This document shows positions 8,501 through 16,258 of a stretch of DNA of 64,000 nucleotides, piece after piece (the first letter of the stretch is position 1; each line of letters begins with the position of its first letter). The stretch lies in IMG/VR virus record IMGVR_UViG_3300047560_000724, positions 16,580 through 80,579 of that record, one strand, 5' to 3'. The notes beneath the pieces were generated by a model. It was given only the letters and a program-made list of their open reading frames with translations. It searched no databases and had not been told where the DNA came from. The translations under genes and the position numbers were made by a program. The stretch is from a virus.

Positions 8501-10520
8501 AACTTGCACTTATGAGTATACAATTTGATATTTCAGGCAAACTATTAACAATATTACCAGCGGGGTCTAATACTGCCGCAAACGCATTATAGCGATCAAC
8601 TGTTAAGTTTTTAATTACACTTGAATCGTTTAATAAAAATACATCAATGTCGTTATTATTTTTAGCTGCACTAGATTCATCTGCAATATCTGTTAGGTAA
8701 TGACGACCATGATTAGCAGAAGTAAACGGTAGTGTATCTACTGTAATATTTCTAAAAAAGTATACTTGAGTTAGACCGCTTTCACTAATACGATCTAGTG
8801 GACGGATGATAGTTCTTTCTTTATCATCGCCTATAATTGATACATTGGCCGGAACACGAATTGGAAAGTCTTCCTCATATACTCCTGATTCAACATAGAT
8901 AGTAATACCTAATGATGGAGCGCCGTGAGCAAATTCAATAGTTTCGCCTGCCTCAAAGAATACTGGTTTTGTTAAATGTAATGTAAATGTATCATAAGCC
9001 TCTCCGGTAACAGGAAAGTCGCCTTGTGTATATGATACAATATCAGCAACAGCAGATGTAATAATTCCTTTTAATACTTTGCCTGGAATTATTTCACAGT
9101 TAGCAGGATCGCCCTGCATAACAGAAACAGCTTCGCCATTATTAATTCTAACTCGATATACACCGGTGCCAAAAGTATAGTCTGGCGCTGAGTTAGCACC
9201 ATTGGTTATAATACTAATAAATGTATTAAGATTGCTGTCTACGCTATTCTTAGCAGGTACAGATGATACTTTAGATAAATCAGTTACTTGAACAACCGAA
9301 GTTTGGTATCTAGTTGTTGTAACATTATTAAGAACTTGTAAGACTACAGTTTTAAAATAATTAATTGCGCCAATGCTATTAGTAACTTGGTCAGCATGGT
9401 CTTCAGCTTTTACCTTTACATCATAGTATTGATCTTTGGCAGCATGGATAGATTGGTATGTGCCACCTGTAATTAGATCAATTAATAATCCGTTTACAAG
9501 ATTTCCAATAACAGCTTGATATTCTAATGCGTTATATGGAAAGGCACTATACACCTCAGCAACATACGCTGTAAGCTCTGCAATTAAAAAATTCTTATTG
9601 TGCTCTAATAACCAGTAAGCATTAGTGTAACCAACTACAGTAGCATTGCCATTAATAAATTCTGCTGTTGAAACAGTAGAGAAATTAGTACCCGATCCAT
9701 TGTCGTAAGTTATTAGTTGTTTGAAAGAATTAGGTTCTTTTACAGACTGTGCAATTAATTGTTCAGCAGCTTCACAGGCTGCACGAATTGATCTAAATGA
9801 ATGAGATAAGCTACGACCTTCTTTTCCAGACGGTGAATTAGTTTGACTATCGTCACCACTTGTAGATACAAAGAAATTAATTTCGCTAGCAAATGCAGAG
9901 TTATCCACATAGAATTTTGTAGCAGCATCTTGGTCGTCAACTGGCTCGCCAACATTTTTAATTTGGTTTGAATTTACATCTATTGAATCAGTTACTTCTA
10001 AATTAGTAGCTGTAAGTGTACCTTCTTGAGTAGCCGAGCCACTAATGGGCAAATAGTTACTATCAGCATACCCGCGAGTCATTGCTAGCGAGTTTACATT
10101 TGGAATTGTAATTCCAAGCGGCCCGTAAATTGCATTAAAGGCATCGACAATTTCTTGTGTTGGATCTGGCAAGTTACCGAGAGCAAATCCATCTGCATTA
10201 ATCGGACCTTCTAGTGTAGGAGTAGGATTAGATGCTGTAATAATAACTTCAGAGTCTGAAGATGCATCGATATCGATACCTGTACCTGCAACAAGGTCTC
10301 TTGCTGTTAATCTATTGCCTTCATTGTTTGCAATAATTATTTGATTTGAGTCATAGTCGGTAGGAGCGTCAGAAAGTTTTGTAAATGGAATAGTTCCGTC
10401 TATACCTAAAACTGTATAGATTTCGTTAAAGTTTTCATTTACTTTCTTAAACGACTCACGGATACCATCACCGGTACCGTCATTACCTTGTACACCAATA
10501 TCAATTATCTGTTTTGCCAT
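5511..10520 (-). CDS. Very long tail-fibre / adhesin-type virion protein
   Basis: A 1669-residue protein. The N-terminus (IGVQGNDGTGDGIRESFKK) is a phage fibre attachment pattern. The middle (about 550-800) contains right-handed beta-helix-like stretches (IYVESGVYEEDFPIRVPANV, then SIIGDDKERTIIRP), typical of pectate-lyase-like fibre domains. The C-terminus has LNATYADLAEYYSSDAEYEPG followed by a GVVTTDPAYVMNEG / KKGDMLTTSATAGYAVKA module seen at the ends of phage fibre proteins, possibly an intramolecular chaperone or head-binding domain. It probably forms a trimeric fibre contacting the host surface. Low-complexity Thr/Ser/Val composition fits. Confidence 0.85.
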   Translation of the reverse strand: MAKQIIDIGVQGNDGTGDGIRESFKKVNENFNEIYTVLGIDGTIPFTKLSDAPTDYDSNQIIIANNEGNRLTARDLVAGTGIDIDASSDSEVIITASNPTPTLEGPINADGFALGNLPDPTQEIVDAFNAIYGPLGITIPNVNSLAMTRGYADSNYLPISGSATQEGTLTATNLEVTDSIDVNSNQIKNVGEPVDDQDAATKFYVDNSAFASEINFFVSTSGDDSQTNSPSGKEGRSLSHSFRSIRAACEAAEQLIAQSVKEPNSFKQLITYDNGSGTNFSTVSTAEFINGNATVVGYTNAYWLLEHNKNFLIAELTAYVAEVYSAFPYNALEYQAVIGNLVNGLLIDLITGGTYQSIHAAKDQYYDVKVKAEDHADQVTNSIGAINYFKTVVLQVLNNVTTTRYQTSVVQVTDLSKVSSVPAKNSVDSNLNTFISIITNGANSAPDYTFGTGVYRVRINNGEAVSVMQGDPANCEIIPGKVLKGIITSAVADIVSYTQGDFPVTGEAYDTFTLHLTKPVFFEAGETIEFAHGAPSLGITIYVESGVYEEDFPIRVPANVSIIGDDKERTIIRPLDRISESGLTQVYFFRNITVDTLPFTSANHGRHYLTDIADESSAAKNNNDIDVFLLNDSSVIKNLTVDRYNAFAAVLDPAGNIVNSLPEISNCILISASSNEHNIRGGAFVDGYAGRLRGTVASVTNSGKTIALTGGYGLQSREPHVPSSFFEGGVEYKVIGITAYTPSSGNTTITLDPATPYSGSVGTVITLEAAGYTGIQVTNTTIKSDLGYGVLATNTGSADLENVKTEFCHVGFYTLYGGQIRSNLSTNTFGDYGLRSYGYNLNRTPATVATTEDLSQGVTAYTTGSYTNAEGDISVYVTSYTYLPRGQSEIEIVEGTTVKRYFITNVEEGGTLPVGVAKLNLGQYQNNLSPDFALAATIPNGTPMTVRCLGSINFSVTTELAEDESLVFADSTDLTYRIISVDNSVAGYSLANLREHYSYIDVTSFISQPATHGTIGDTKIAVYNLSTADRTRIIGYQFGWKGTIHTVTSFDTPTVTGALYGRLNFSPALTANITGFSSPVVLRAGPVAGASANVITDMSVCYAINHSFVDIGGGGINASNYPKKLNGVPAGTVSQDKEVLEQASGVVIYTTTDQDGVFRVGRYFSVDQNTGTISISGSAALSNLDGLGFKRGVVINEFSTDDSMTANAVDIVPTQSAVRNYVDRRLGKTQTGSTVSAGRLIGPGYLPLDGSLPMKGNLNLSGNRGVNFDAPETLSDAANKYYVDYVNWTYRRLSRLEDVHLDLNTTITGPISYQSKISNGGSWLVTFTFPGQPTHPVGTLFIVENVRPLAYNGVFTSTARSLTSVTLSYSSDPGVFSNGVLPDGIKLTAVTSNADMLVYNGHTSMWNNATMTGDGVLTYDNGLLRFIIPPSTVTRQQMANMSTAKVLGNVSGASTYPQEVSLSTVVTKGFDSIVSTSGALTVTVGTNNTYSSTPISTVSAANSLVKTTATGAINTRKITTGLATTTGTITGKWGLTAGSQLNATYADLAEYYSSDAEYEPGTVVVFGGAAETTTTKIVNDTRLAGVVTTDPAYVMNEGLTGTRVCIALQGRVPCKVLGRIKKGDMLTTSATAGYAVKALNPTLGAIIGKALEDKEDGNLGVIEVAVGRT

Positions 10521-10526
10521 ATTGTT

Positions 10527-10850
10527 TTAAACCCCAAAGCTGCTACCGCAACCGCATGTGTTAGCCGCGTTGGGATTTTTAATTGTAAAACTTGAGCCCA
10601 TGAGGTCTTCTTTGTAATCTATTTCTGCGCCTTGCAGGTATTGCATACTCATAGCGTCTACTAACACTTTCCACGCACCGCACGGCACTTCAAAATCGTC
10701 TTCGTTCTTCTCACTGTCAAATGTAAATCCATAGCTAAACCCTGCACAACCGCCACCTTGAACAAAGGTGCGTAGGCACAAGTTTTGGTTGTTTTCTTCT
10801 GCTAGCAAGTCTTGTATTTTTATCTTTGCTGATGGTGAAATTGTGATCAT
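10527..10850 (-). CDS. A-type iron-sulfur carrier (IscA/ErpA/HesB family)
   Basis: A 107-residue protein with the complete A-type carrier signature: C35 in [11 protein letters not shown] and the C-terminal NTCGCGSSF with C99 and C101, the three cysteines that hold a [2Fe-2S] or [4Fe-4S] cluster. Such proteins deliver clusters to apo-enzymes. The window also holds at least three radical-SAM-like enzymes that would need such clusters, a plausible reason to carry this gene. HesB-like genes are known auxiliary genes in marine phages. Length matches ErpA (114). It sits 6 bases upstream of the fibre gene. Confidence 0.93.
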   Translation of the reverse strand: MITISPSAKIKIQDLLAEENNQNLCLRTFVQGGGCAGFSYGFTFDSEKNEDDFEVPCGAWKVLVDAMSMQYLQGAEIDYKEDLMGSSFTIKNPNAANTCGCGSSFGV

Positions 10851-10867
10851 AATCAGTCCTTATGTGA

Positions 10868-10874
10868 TATTTAT
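10868..10874 (-). promoter_or_regulatory. Late-promoter-like ATAAATA motif
   Basis: Leftward GATAAATATC about 20 bases before the start of the Fe-S carrier gene, the same decamer as at 3316. Confidence 0.55.
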
Positions 10875-10904
10875 CAATAGCATTTTATAAGACTTGCAGC
10901 CAAG

Positions 10905-10926
10905 AAAAAAGCGTCCTAAGACGCTT
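10905..10926 (-). terminator. Rho-independent terminator
   Basis: Leftward AAGCGTC-TTAG-GACGCTT hairpin followed by a T-run; it lies just after the superoxide dismutase stop. Confidence 0.85.
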
Positions 10927-10947
10927 ATAAGTGAATGTAGTGTAGTT

Positions 10948-11508
10948 TTACTCAGCTAATCCTGCTCTAGCACTAATTACATTCCAATTGATGATTTTCC
11001 ATTGGTTTTCTAAGTACTTCTTCTTGTCTGCTTGATAGTCTAATGCCCAAGCGTGTTCCCACCAATCAATAAGCAATACAATATCAAACTTAATATCGTG
11101 GTTCTTTATAGTCTTTATTTTTCCATCTTTTGCCAAGTATACCCATCCGCTACCTTGAATTGCCATCGCTTCTTTAGCAAATGCTTCTTTAAACTTGTCA
11201 AAAGTCTTAAAATGTTTAGTAATAAGTTCACTTGCTGAACCGCTAGGAGCATTAGAATTTGTTGGCTTTTGAAATTGTGTAAAGTACAGATCGTGTAAGA
11301 ATGCACCTGCTTCATTAAAGTCTGCATCGCCTTCTCCGTTATTAAACCGGTCAACATAGGCTTTATATAACTTACCATAATGGTAATCTAATGACTGTTT
11401 ACTTAAACTTTTACCTAACTCATTACGGTCGTACGGTAACGCTGTCTGTGTTAAAGTTTTAGGTGCTTTGCCTTCATTTAATGAAACATATCTGATAAAG
11501 TTATACAT
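10948..11508 (-). CDS. Superoxide dismutase, Fe/Mn family
   Basis: A 186-residue protein recognisable as Fe/Mn superoxide dismutase. All four metal ligands are present: H43 (SLDYHYGKLYKAYV), H72 (AGAFLHDLYF), D148 and H152 (LIDWWEHAWALDY). The N-terminal helical hairpin and C-terminal alpha/beta domain are in normal order and length is close to the family (about 195). It would remove superoxide in the infected cell. The region around H72 is diverged from the usual NHxFYW. It is followed by a terminator, so it may be transcribed alone. Metal preference cannot be read with confidence. Confidence 0.93.
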   Translation of the reverse strand: MYNFIRYVSLNEGKAPKTLTQTALPYDRNELGKSLSKQSLDYHYGKLYKAYVDRFNNGEGDADFNEAGAFLHDLYFTQFQKPTNSNAPSGSASELITKHFKTFDKFKEAFAKEAMAIQGSGWVYLAKDGKIKTIKNHDIKFDIVLLIDWWEHAWALDYQADKKKYLENQWKIINWNVISARAGLAE

Positions 11509-11690
11509 AATGATATTTAGCTATAAATAACACGGTCAAGCGGTCAACTGGGCATCCAAGGATCCTTAAGCCACTGCTTTCTCAGTTTTCAAGTGGCACA
11601 GCCAATGTGGCTACAGGCAAATTGGCGCTTGACATTTTTATAATAATGGGTTTTTTTATTATAAATAAAAAACCTAAGGAGACACATAAA
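11509..11690 (+). promoter_or_regulatory. Divergent control region with late-promoter-like motif
   Basis: The 182-base gap between the leftward SOD gene and the rightward basic-protein gene. It holds TATAAATA on the + strand at 11660-11667, an exact T4 late -10 element, about 24 bases before the ATG at 11691. A second TATAAATA lies near 11522. A TTGACA at 11629-11634 has no -10 at correct spacing. No ORF seen. Confidence 0.6.
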
Positions 11691-11936
11691 ATGTTAGGAT
11701 TATTGAAAAAACTATTTGGCGGTAAGCCAGCAGAAGCAGCACCATACAAGGTTGAAACTCCAACCGCAGAAGCAGCACCACAACCAGCTGTTGCTGTTGA
11801 AGGTGCCGGCGCTGTTGAAGTTGTTGCTGAAAAGCCTGCTAAACCAGCCAAAGCTAAAAAGGCACCAGCTGCTAAAAAGCCAGCTGCACCAAAAGCTAAA
11901 AAGCCACGCAAGCCTAAAGCTAAGCCACAGGCATAA
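11691..11936 (+). CDS. Basic Ala/Lys/Pro-rich protein, histone-H1-tail-like
   Basis: The start is the ATG at 11691, preceded by TAAGGAG at ideal spacing; 81 residues. The N-terminus MLGLLKKLFGG is an amphipathic helix. The rest alternates acidic-neutral (AEAAPQPAVAVEGAG) and strongly basic (KAKKAPAAKKPAAPKAKKPR) low-complexity sequence, like the C-terminal tail of histone H1 or bacterial H1-like proteins. It could bind DNA or RNA non-specifically, perhaps in the virion (inference). It is the only + strand gene in this part and its end overlaps the end of the convergent UvdE gene by 17 bases. Confidence 0.75.
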   Translation: MLGLLKKLFGGKPAEAAPYKVETPTAEAAPQPAVAVEGAGAVEVVAEKPAKPAKAKKAPAAKKPAAPKAKKPRKPKAKPQA

Positions 11937-12954
11937 TACCTAGTTCTATTGCTTGCTCGTATAGAGCATAGCTAGCTAAGTTTTTACCTTTGGATTCGCA
12001 CATGATATCGTGCGTGCCTGCAAAGCTCAGAGCCCATTCGTTAGATTTTTTATTCCAATAAAAATCAGAGTGCGCTCTGAGCTTTTGCTTTTTATATCCG
12101 TCTAGAAGGAGCTGGGCATGAACAGGTGCGGTAAGCCGGTCATGGTCCACAAGATAATCTTCACGACTAACTGAATAATGAAGTGTAGGGCGCACACCGC
12201 GCCAACTATCCACAACACGGCTAATGCGAGGATCGTCCGCAGAGATGTATTCCCCTTCACGGATCCAATGGTGATGTATATCGAGCACAATAGGAACGAT
12301 ATCGCTAATAGATAAACAGTCATTTAATCCCCATGCGTTTTCTTCGTTTTCGATAGTAATACAGTTTCTTGCTTCTGGCGATAATTTTGCGTAGGCACTG
12401 CGGATACCGGCTGGACCTTCTTTACCGGAGATGTGGACATTGATCTTGAAGTCCTGAAAGGACTTGCCGTAACCCATCCAACGAGCCATATCCGCATGAT
12501 ATTCAAATTCCTCTATTGACCGGTTGACAATACCGGGGTTGCTAGATGCCAAAACTGTAAACTGACCAGGATGCATACTAAGTCGAACACCGTGAGCTCT
12601 AGCAATATCACCCACTCGTTTAAAGTTGGTTTCGGCGTATGATACAACAGAAGGTTCGCGCCAATAACTAGCATAATCGTCGTGAGTATAAACAGGCAGA
12701 ATGTCGCTAGACAAGCGTACCATACGCAAAGGTTCAGGAAGCTGGCTAACACGCTCTACCAACTTGCGAGTTGCTTCGATATTGCCTACCATTAGGTCCC
12801 ATAGTTTTTGCTCCGCGACATCTCTTGATTGTCTATTTAACCAAGCTACGGTAGTTGTGCTAGTATTGTATTGTTTTGCATCGTCTTTGGCGCCGATGCC
12901 ATTAACTTGTTCAGGATGATCGATCCATTTACATGCGAAGCCTATTTTGCCCAT
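11920..12954 (-). CDS. uvsE: UV-damage endonuclease UvdE/UvsE
   Basis: A 344-residue TIM-barrel endonuclease of the UvdE family. Hallmarks: MGKIGFACKW at the start, RLSSDILP, RLSMHPGQFTVLASSN, INVHISGKEG, LTIENE-like CITIENEENAW, VLDIHHHW and the C-terminal HSDFYW with AGTHDIMCESKGKN. The metal-binding His, Glu and Asp residues of the family are all present. The enzyme nicks DNA 5' of pyrimidine dimers and other distortions in an alternative excision-repair pathway. Full length. Useful to a phage in sunlit water. Its 3' end overlaps the convergent H1-like gene. Confidence 0.95.
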   Translation of the reverse strand: MGKIGFACKWIDHPEQVNGIGAKDDAKQYNTSTTTVAWLNRQSRDVAEQKLWDLMVGNIEATRKLVERVSQLPEPLRMVRLSSDILPVYTHDDYASYWREPSVVSYAETNFKRVGDIARAHGVRLSMHPGQFTVLASSNPGIVNRSIEEFEYHADMARWMGYGKSFQDFKINVHISGKEGPAGIRSAYAKLSPEARNCITIENEENAWGLNDCLSISDIVPIVLDIHHHWIREGEYISADDPRISRVVDSWRGVRPTLHYSVSREDYLVDHDRLTAPVHAQLLLDGYKKQKLRAHSDFYWNKKSNEWALSFAGTHDIMCESKGKNLASYALYEQAIELGIMPVA

Positions 12955-12961
12955 TTGTGCC

Positions 12962-13126
12962 TTACCAGTGACGGATTACTCCTGCCACAATAAAAATGTT
13001 AGTGATAATGTATGTTAACACAATACAAGTACGAATGCAAGCAATTCGGTCCGCTTCTGCGTCCGAATTACCTGCTTTTTCTCCTAATGCTTTAGCCCAA
13101 AGTCGCCAAACTTTATTGTTTATCAT
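12962..13126 (-). CDS. Small single-pass membrane protein
   Basis: A 54-residue ORF starting MINNKVWRLWAKALGEKAGN. The N-terminal half is charged; residues about 33-50 (IVLTYIITNIFIVAGVI) form one membrane helix. The pattern WRLWAKALGEKA plus DAEADRIACIRT and a terminal helix is one I associate with small conserved proteins of marine T4-like phages; function unknown. It overlaps the end of the upstream 48-residue ORF. Start chosen as the first ATG after that gene. Confidence 0.65.
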   Translation of the reverse strand: MINNKVWRLWAKALGEKAGNSDAEADRIACIRTCIVLTYIITNIFIVAGVIRHW

Positions 13127-13259
13127 CTTTCGGTACTACAATGCCATATTGCTTGTACATCCAATTGATAAAATGTTCAATAGGATAGCTAGGGCCTACT
13201 TCTTTTGTATAAGCCTTATATGCAATACTTACACGCTCTAGCCATTGTTTATCGTTCAT
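13113..13259 (-). CDS. Small soluble protein, unknown
   Basis: A 48-residue ORF beginning MNDKQWLERVSIAYKAYTKE and ending in a charged tail. The ATG overlaps the stop of the QueD-like gene (ATGA), supporting translational coupling in a leftward operon of queD-like genes and membrane protein. Aromatic-rich (HFINWMYKQYG). No recognised family. Confidence 0.6.
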   Translation of the reverse strand: MNDKQWLERVSIAYKAYTKEVGPSYPIEHFINWMYKQYGIVVPKDDKQ

Positions 13260-13771
13260 GCAAACAAATCCTCGTTCCATTCACGATGACCTTCACGGAA
13301 AGCCATATTGCTTTGTGTTTCTCTAACTTCTACACGATAGCACCATAGTCTTGCTGCTTCGCCTGGGCCCCACATTTCTGGAATGTAAACACCGTTAACA
13401 TATTTGTAAAGCATATCGCTAAGACCTTCACAACCTAGTCTTGGTAGTACCACTACCTTAGCCATTTTCTTTTCTACTAACAGCTTATATGTTTCCATTT
13501 CTGGATCATCAGCGGCTACAATAAGTGTGTGGTCAAATTGATCTTCTAATGTTTTCTTTAGTTCTTTAAGACCACCGTAGTCAGCAGCCCAATTACGGAC
13601 ATCTAAATCGTTGGTGCCAAAGTAAAATTTCATACTAAATGAATAGCCGTGAATTAGATTACAATGACTATCAGCTCGCCATTGGCGATAAGCGCAGGGA
13701 AATGCGTCGTGATATTCTTTTGTACTTGTATATTTGTATGTGATTGGTTTTGGATCAATTATTGTTGTCAT
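13256..13771 (-). CDS. QueD/PTPS-fold paralogue lacking two zinc histidines
   Basis: A 171-residue protein of the 6-pyruvoyl-tetrahydropterin synthase / QueD fold. Aligned with the neighbour at 13772-14197, the zinc ligands H16, H29, H31 correspond here to Y28, H41 and Y43, so two of three are tyrosines. The catalytic cysteine is kept (C37, same spacing CxxxH), as is the FDHTL motif. A zinc-free or altered enzyme, or a non-catalytic partner of the adjacent QueD, seems likely. A 30-residue C-terminal extension carries REGHREWNEDLF. It overlaps the next small gene by ATGA. Confidence 0.8.
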   Translation of the reverse strand: MTTIIDPKPITYKYTSTKEYHDAFPCAYRQWRADSHCNLIHGYSFSMKFYFGTNDLDVRNWAADYGGLKELKKTLEDQFDHTLIVAADDPEMETYKLLVEKKMAKVVVLPRLGCEGLSDMLYKYVNGVYIPEMWGPGEAARLWCYRVEVRETQSNMAFREGHREWNEDLFA

Positions 13772-14197
13772 TTATATTCCTACGGTTACATTGCATTTTC
13801 TTGTTTCTTCAATATTAACTGATACTAGTTTAACACCAGTGCCATCTAATTGTCTAGGACCTATTTCGTCAATTAAATACTGTCCCATATTTTCTGCGGT
13901 TGGATTAAAGTCTACTACTACTACACCTTCTGGGTCTGCTAAAGGCAATGTTTTTGCCAAAGGATCTTTATCCCAAACAAGAAATTTGTGATCCCATTCT
14001 TCCTCTAGCCAGTAGCCCAGTCGTTCTTTAATTGCGGAAAAGTCCATAACACGCCCGACTGAATCGAGTTCGTCTGCTTCCACTGTTAAATGGATTCTAT
14101 AGTTGTGGCCATGTAAATGGGCGCACTTTGATTCGTGTCCGTAAACACGATGACCTGTTGAAAAGTCGTGATAGCGAGTTGCTGTGATTTTTGCCAT
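13772..14197 (-). CDS. queD: QueD-like 6-carboxytetrahydropterin synthase
   Basis: A 141-residue member of the QueD/PTPS family with an intact active site: zinc ligands H16 (FSTGHRVYG), H29 and H31 (LHGHNYRI), catalytic C25, and the WDHKFLV Asp-His pair. QueD turns 7,8-dihydroneopterin triphosphate into 6-carboxytetrahydropterin, the second step of preQ0 synthesis for queuosine or for 7-deazaguanine DNA modification. No queC, queE, queF or folE is obvious nearby, though two radical-SAM genes lie 3-5 kb away. It directly precedes its diverged paralogue in the leftward transcript. Confidence 0.9.
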   Translation of the reverse strand: MAKITATRYHDFSTGHRVYGHESKCAHLHGHNYRIHLTVEADELDSVGRVMDFSAIKERLGYWLEEEWDHKFLVWDKDPLAKTLPLADPEGVVVVDFNPTAENMGQYLIDEIGPRQLDGTGVKLVSVNIEETRKCNVTVGI

Positions 14198-14268
14198 TGT
14201 TAATCTCCATTAAGCAATGACACGCAGAATTTATAATGCGGGATGAGCGTCTAAGGCCGCATACTGTA

Positions 14269-14296
14269 ATTATACAGTATTTGATATTAATGTCAA
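14269..14296 (-). promoter_or_regulatory. Sigma70-type promoter
   Basis: Leftward TTGACA (14291-14296), 16-bp spacer, TATAAT (14269-14274). It faces the queD-like operon starting at 14197. Confidence 0.75.
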
Positions 14297-14298
14297 TG

Positions 14299-16176
14299 TT
14301 ATTGGCGTCCAATACCGCCAAATGGTTCCCATTGTCCTGGAGTACCAGTTACTACACAAACCCAACCTACATAACTGTGAACTTGTGGTTTGGTATTCCA
14401 ACAGATATCACCTACTTGGAATGAACCTTGGGTAGGTACTTCGGACCCAGTGATAAATTTCTTACCATCAATCCTTGCAGGGCCTTTTACAGTTAAGTCA
14501 ACATCTGCGTCTGGGTTGTTAACACCAACGCTTAGTTTTCCGTAAACATTAATAATCTTTGCTGGATCTAACTTGTTGCCAATACCAAAAGTATCTTTTG
14601 TAATTTGTAAGCGGTTAAATCCGTAAAATCCAACATTGAATGAACTAGTTGGATTAACACCAGTTGGTGTAAATGTTAAAGTATTAACATCATCTTTTAC
14701 AGCAATGCTGCTAGATAAAATCTTATTAGCGTTAAGCTCTCCTGAAAATTCAGATGCGCCTTGTACGCTTAGTGTCTTTAGTGCGCCTAGTGTAGTTAAT
14801 TTTGATTCTACCACTGAGTCGCCGAGTGCGGTTTCTGTGATAACCGTCTGCTTGTTTATGCTGAATACTTTTGTTTTAGCAAGATCGATAGATTCAGTTG
14901 ACCAAATTCTATCAGGACCATTCATTAACATAAATTGCTTAGGACCTCTAGGACTAGACCATAGCAAGCCCATACCATATACAGGGTTATCTGGAGTTTC
15001 CGCAAACTCTAACGGAGTTGATCTAGTTAGTCGTGTATCGCTAACAACTTTATCAGCATGAAGTTCGCCGAACACTCTTAGGATACCGTTACGGGTACTT
15101 TCGTTTCCAATATGTACCTCACCATTACTTTTTAATATAATGCGATCAGTGTTGTCTGTAACCAGTGATAAGTCATGACTAGTATGAGTACCAATCTTAC
15201 CTTTACCAAGAGTAGGTGCTCCAAACACAAGTTCTACATCATTTTCTGCAAGACTTAAAAGCGCATTTGGAACATCAGTACCTAAGCCTAAACGACTGTC
15301 AGTAAAGAATGCAAATTGACTAATGTTAGCATTACCATTAACTGTTAATGAAGTTAAGTTACCTAATCGTCTTAGGTTACTGCTTACAATTGAATCGCCA
15401 AGCCTGTCTGCAAGGATAACAGGAATGTTGTTTACACGATATGATTTATCTTTAGGAATATTAAAGTTAGCATCAGTAAAGATGTTACCACCTGCTTGGT
15501 ATGCTAGTTTGTAGTTTAAAGAATCAATGTGCCATGACAAACCTTTATTAACGACATCAGCATCTACAGCACCTTTAAATTTTCCAAACTCTAATGTTGA
15601 GCCGTCTTCTGTTAAGATGTTTTTTGCTTTGATTGTTTCGGCTTCAATGCCTTTTACTTTTAAAAGTCCAGTAACTGTTAGTGTTTTAGATGCAGCATTT
15701 ACTTCGACAAAACTTGATAATTTTACATCGCCGCGAACATCTAAAGTTAATAGCTCACCAACTTTAGTTAAGTTACTGTTTGTAACAGTATCACCAATTG
15801 TTGTTGTATTAATTACTAATGAGTTGTTAATCTTGTATTCTTTATCTTTAGCTAGATTAACACTAGTGTCTGCAAAAATTGTTCCGTTAGCTTGATATAC
15901 TAACTTGTAAGATTTTGCATCTGTGTGCCAGAACATACCTGTATTTTGTATGCCAGCATCTTCCATACTGCGGTATACACCTGGCTCTGCGTAGGATCCG
16001 TTGTCTGTAACAATTTTGCTGGCTCTTAGCACACCGGTTACAGTTAGGTTATTGTTAACATCAACCGCACCCGCTACAATTAATTGGCCAGTATGGTTAA
16101 CTGTGCCCTCTATTTGTGCAACTTTAAGTTTGTTAATAACGACCTTGTCGTCTTCAATATTGAAAATTTGGCTCAT
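14299..16176 (-). CDS. Tail-fibre-type protein with internal repeats
   Basis: A 625-residue beta-rich virion protein. Repeats of about 140 residues are visible: the phrases GxxWHTDxxxYKLxYQAxGxIFxDxxxNxxKDKxYxxNN and GDxVxxSNLxxxGxLxxLxVxG recur three times (about residues 75-160, 205-290 and 385-470). Such repeats are typical of long tail-fibre shafts. The C-terminus (DICWNTKPQVHSYVGWVCV) resembles fibre tips of marine T4-like phages. Likely host recognition. Its start is preceded by a late-promoter-like ATAAATAC, as expected for a virion gene. Confidence 0.82.
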   Translation of the reverse strand: MSQIFNIEDDKVVINKLKVAQIEGTVNHTGQLIVAGAVDVNNNLTVTGVLRASKIVTDNGSYAEPGVYRSMEDAGIQNTGMFWHTDAKSYKLVYQANGTIFADTSVNLAKDKEYKINNSLVINTTTIGDTVTNSNLTKVGELLTLDVRGDVKLSSFVEVNAASKTLTVTGLLKVKGIEAETIKAKNILTEDGSTLEFGKFKGAVDADVVNKGLSWHIDSLNYKLAYQAGGNIFTDANFNIPKDKSYRVNNIPVILADRLGDSIVSSNLRRLGNLTSLTVNGNANISQFAFFTDSRLGLGTDVPNALLSLAENDVELVFGAPTLGKGKIGTHTSHDLSLVTDNTDRIILKSNGEVHIGNESTRNGILRVFGELHADKVVSDTRLTRSTPLEFAETPDNPVYGMGLLWSSPRGPKQFMLMNGPDRIWSTESIDLAKTKVFSINKQTVITETALGDSVVESKLTTLGALKTLSVQGASEFSGELNANKILSSSIAVKDDVNTLTFTPTGVNPTSSFNVGFYGFNRLQITKDTFGIGNKLDPAKIINVYGKLSVGVNNPDADVDLTVKGPARIDGKKFITGSEVPTQGSFQVGDICWNTKPQVHSYVGWVCVVTGTPGQWEPFGGIGRQ

Positions 16177-16194
16177 AATAAGTCTCTCGTCCAG

Positions 16195-16201
16195 TATTTA
16201 T
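16195..16201 (-). promoter_or_regulatory. Late-promoter-like ATAAATA motif
   Basis: Leftward GATAAATACTGG 19 bases before the fibre gene start at 16176. Confidence 0.55.
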
Positions 16202-16227
16202 CTTAGACTGTGAGCATTACTTGAGCC

Positions 16228-16255
16228 AAAAAAAAGCGGCATTTAAGCCGCTTTT
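16228..16255 (-). terminator. Rho-independent terminator
   Basis: Leftward AAAAGCGGC-TTAAAT-GCCGCTTTTTTTT follows the stop of the 400-residue gene and separates it from the late fibre gene. Confidence 0.88.
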
Positions 16256-16258
16256 GGG

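Noticed and set aside
11629-11662. Sigma70 promoter with TTGACA at 11629
   Set aside because: No -10 hexamer at 16-18 bp; the exact TATAAATA nearby is the better candidate.
11716-11943. Alternative frame (Gln/Leu-rich) of the H1-like gene
   Set aside because: Low-complexity shadow; the Ala/Lys/Pro frame has the SD and an in-frame ATG.
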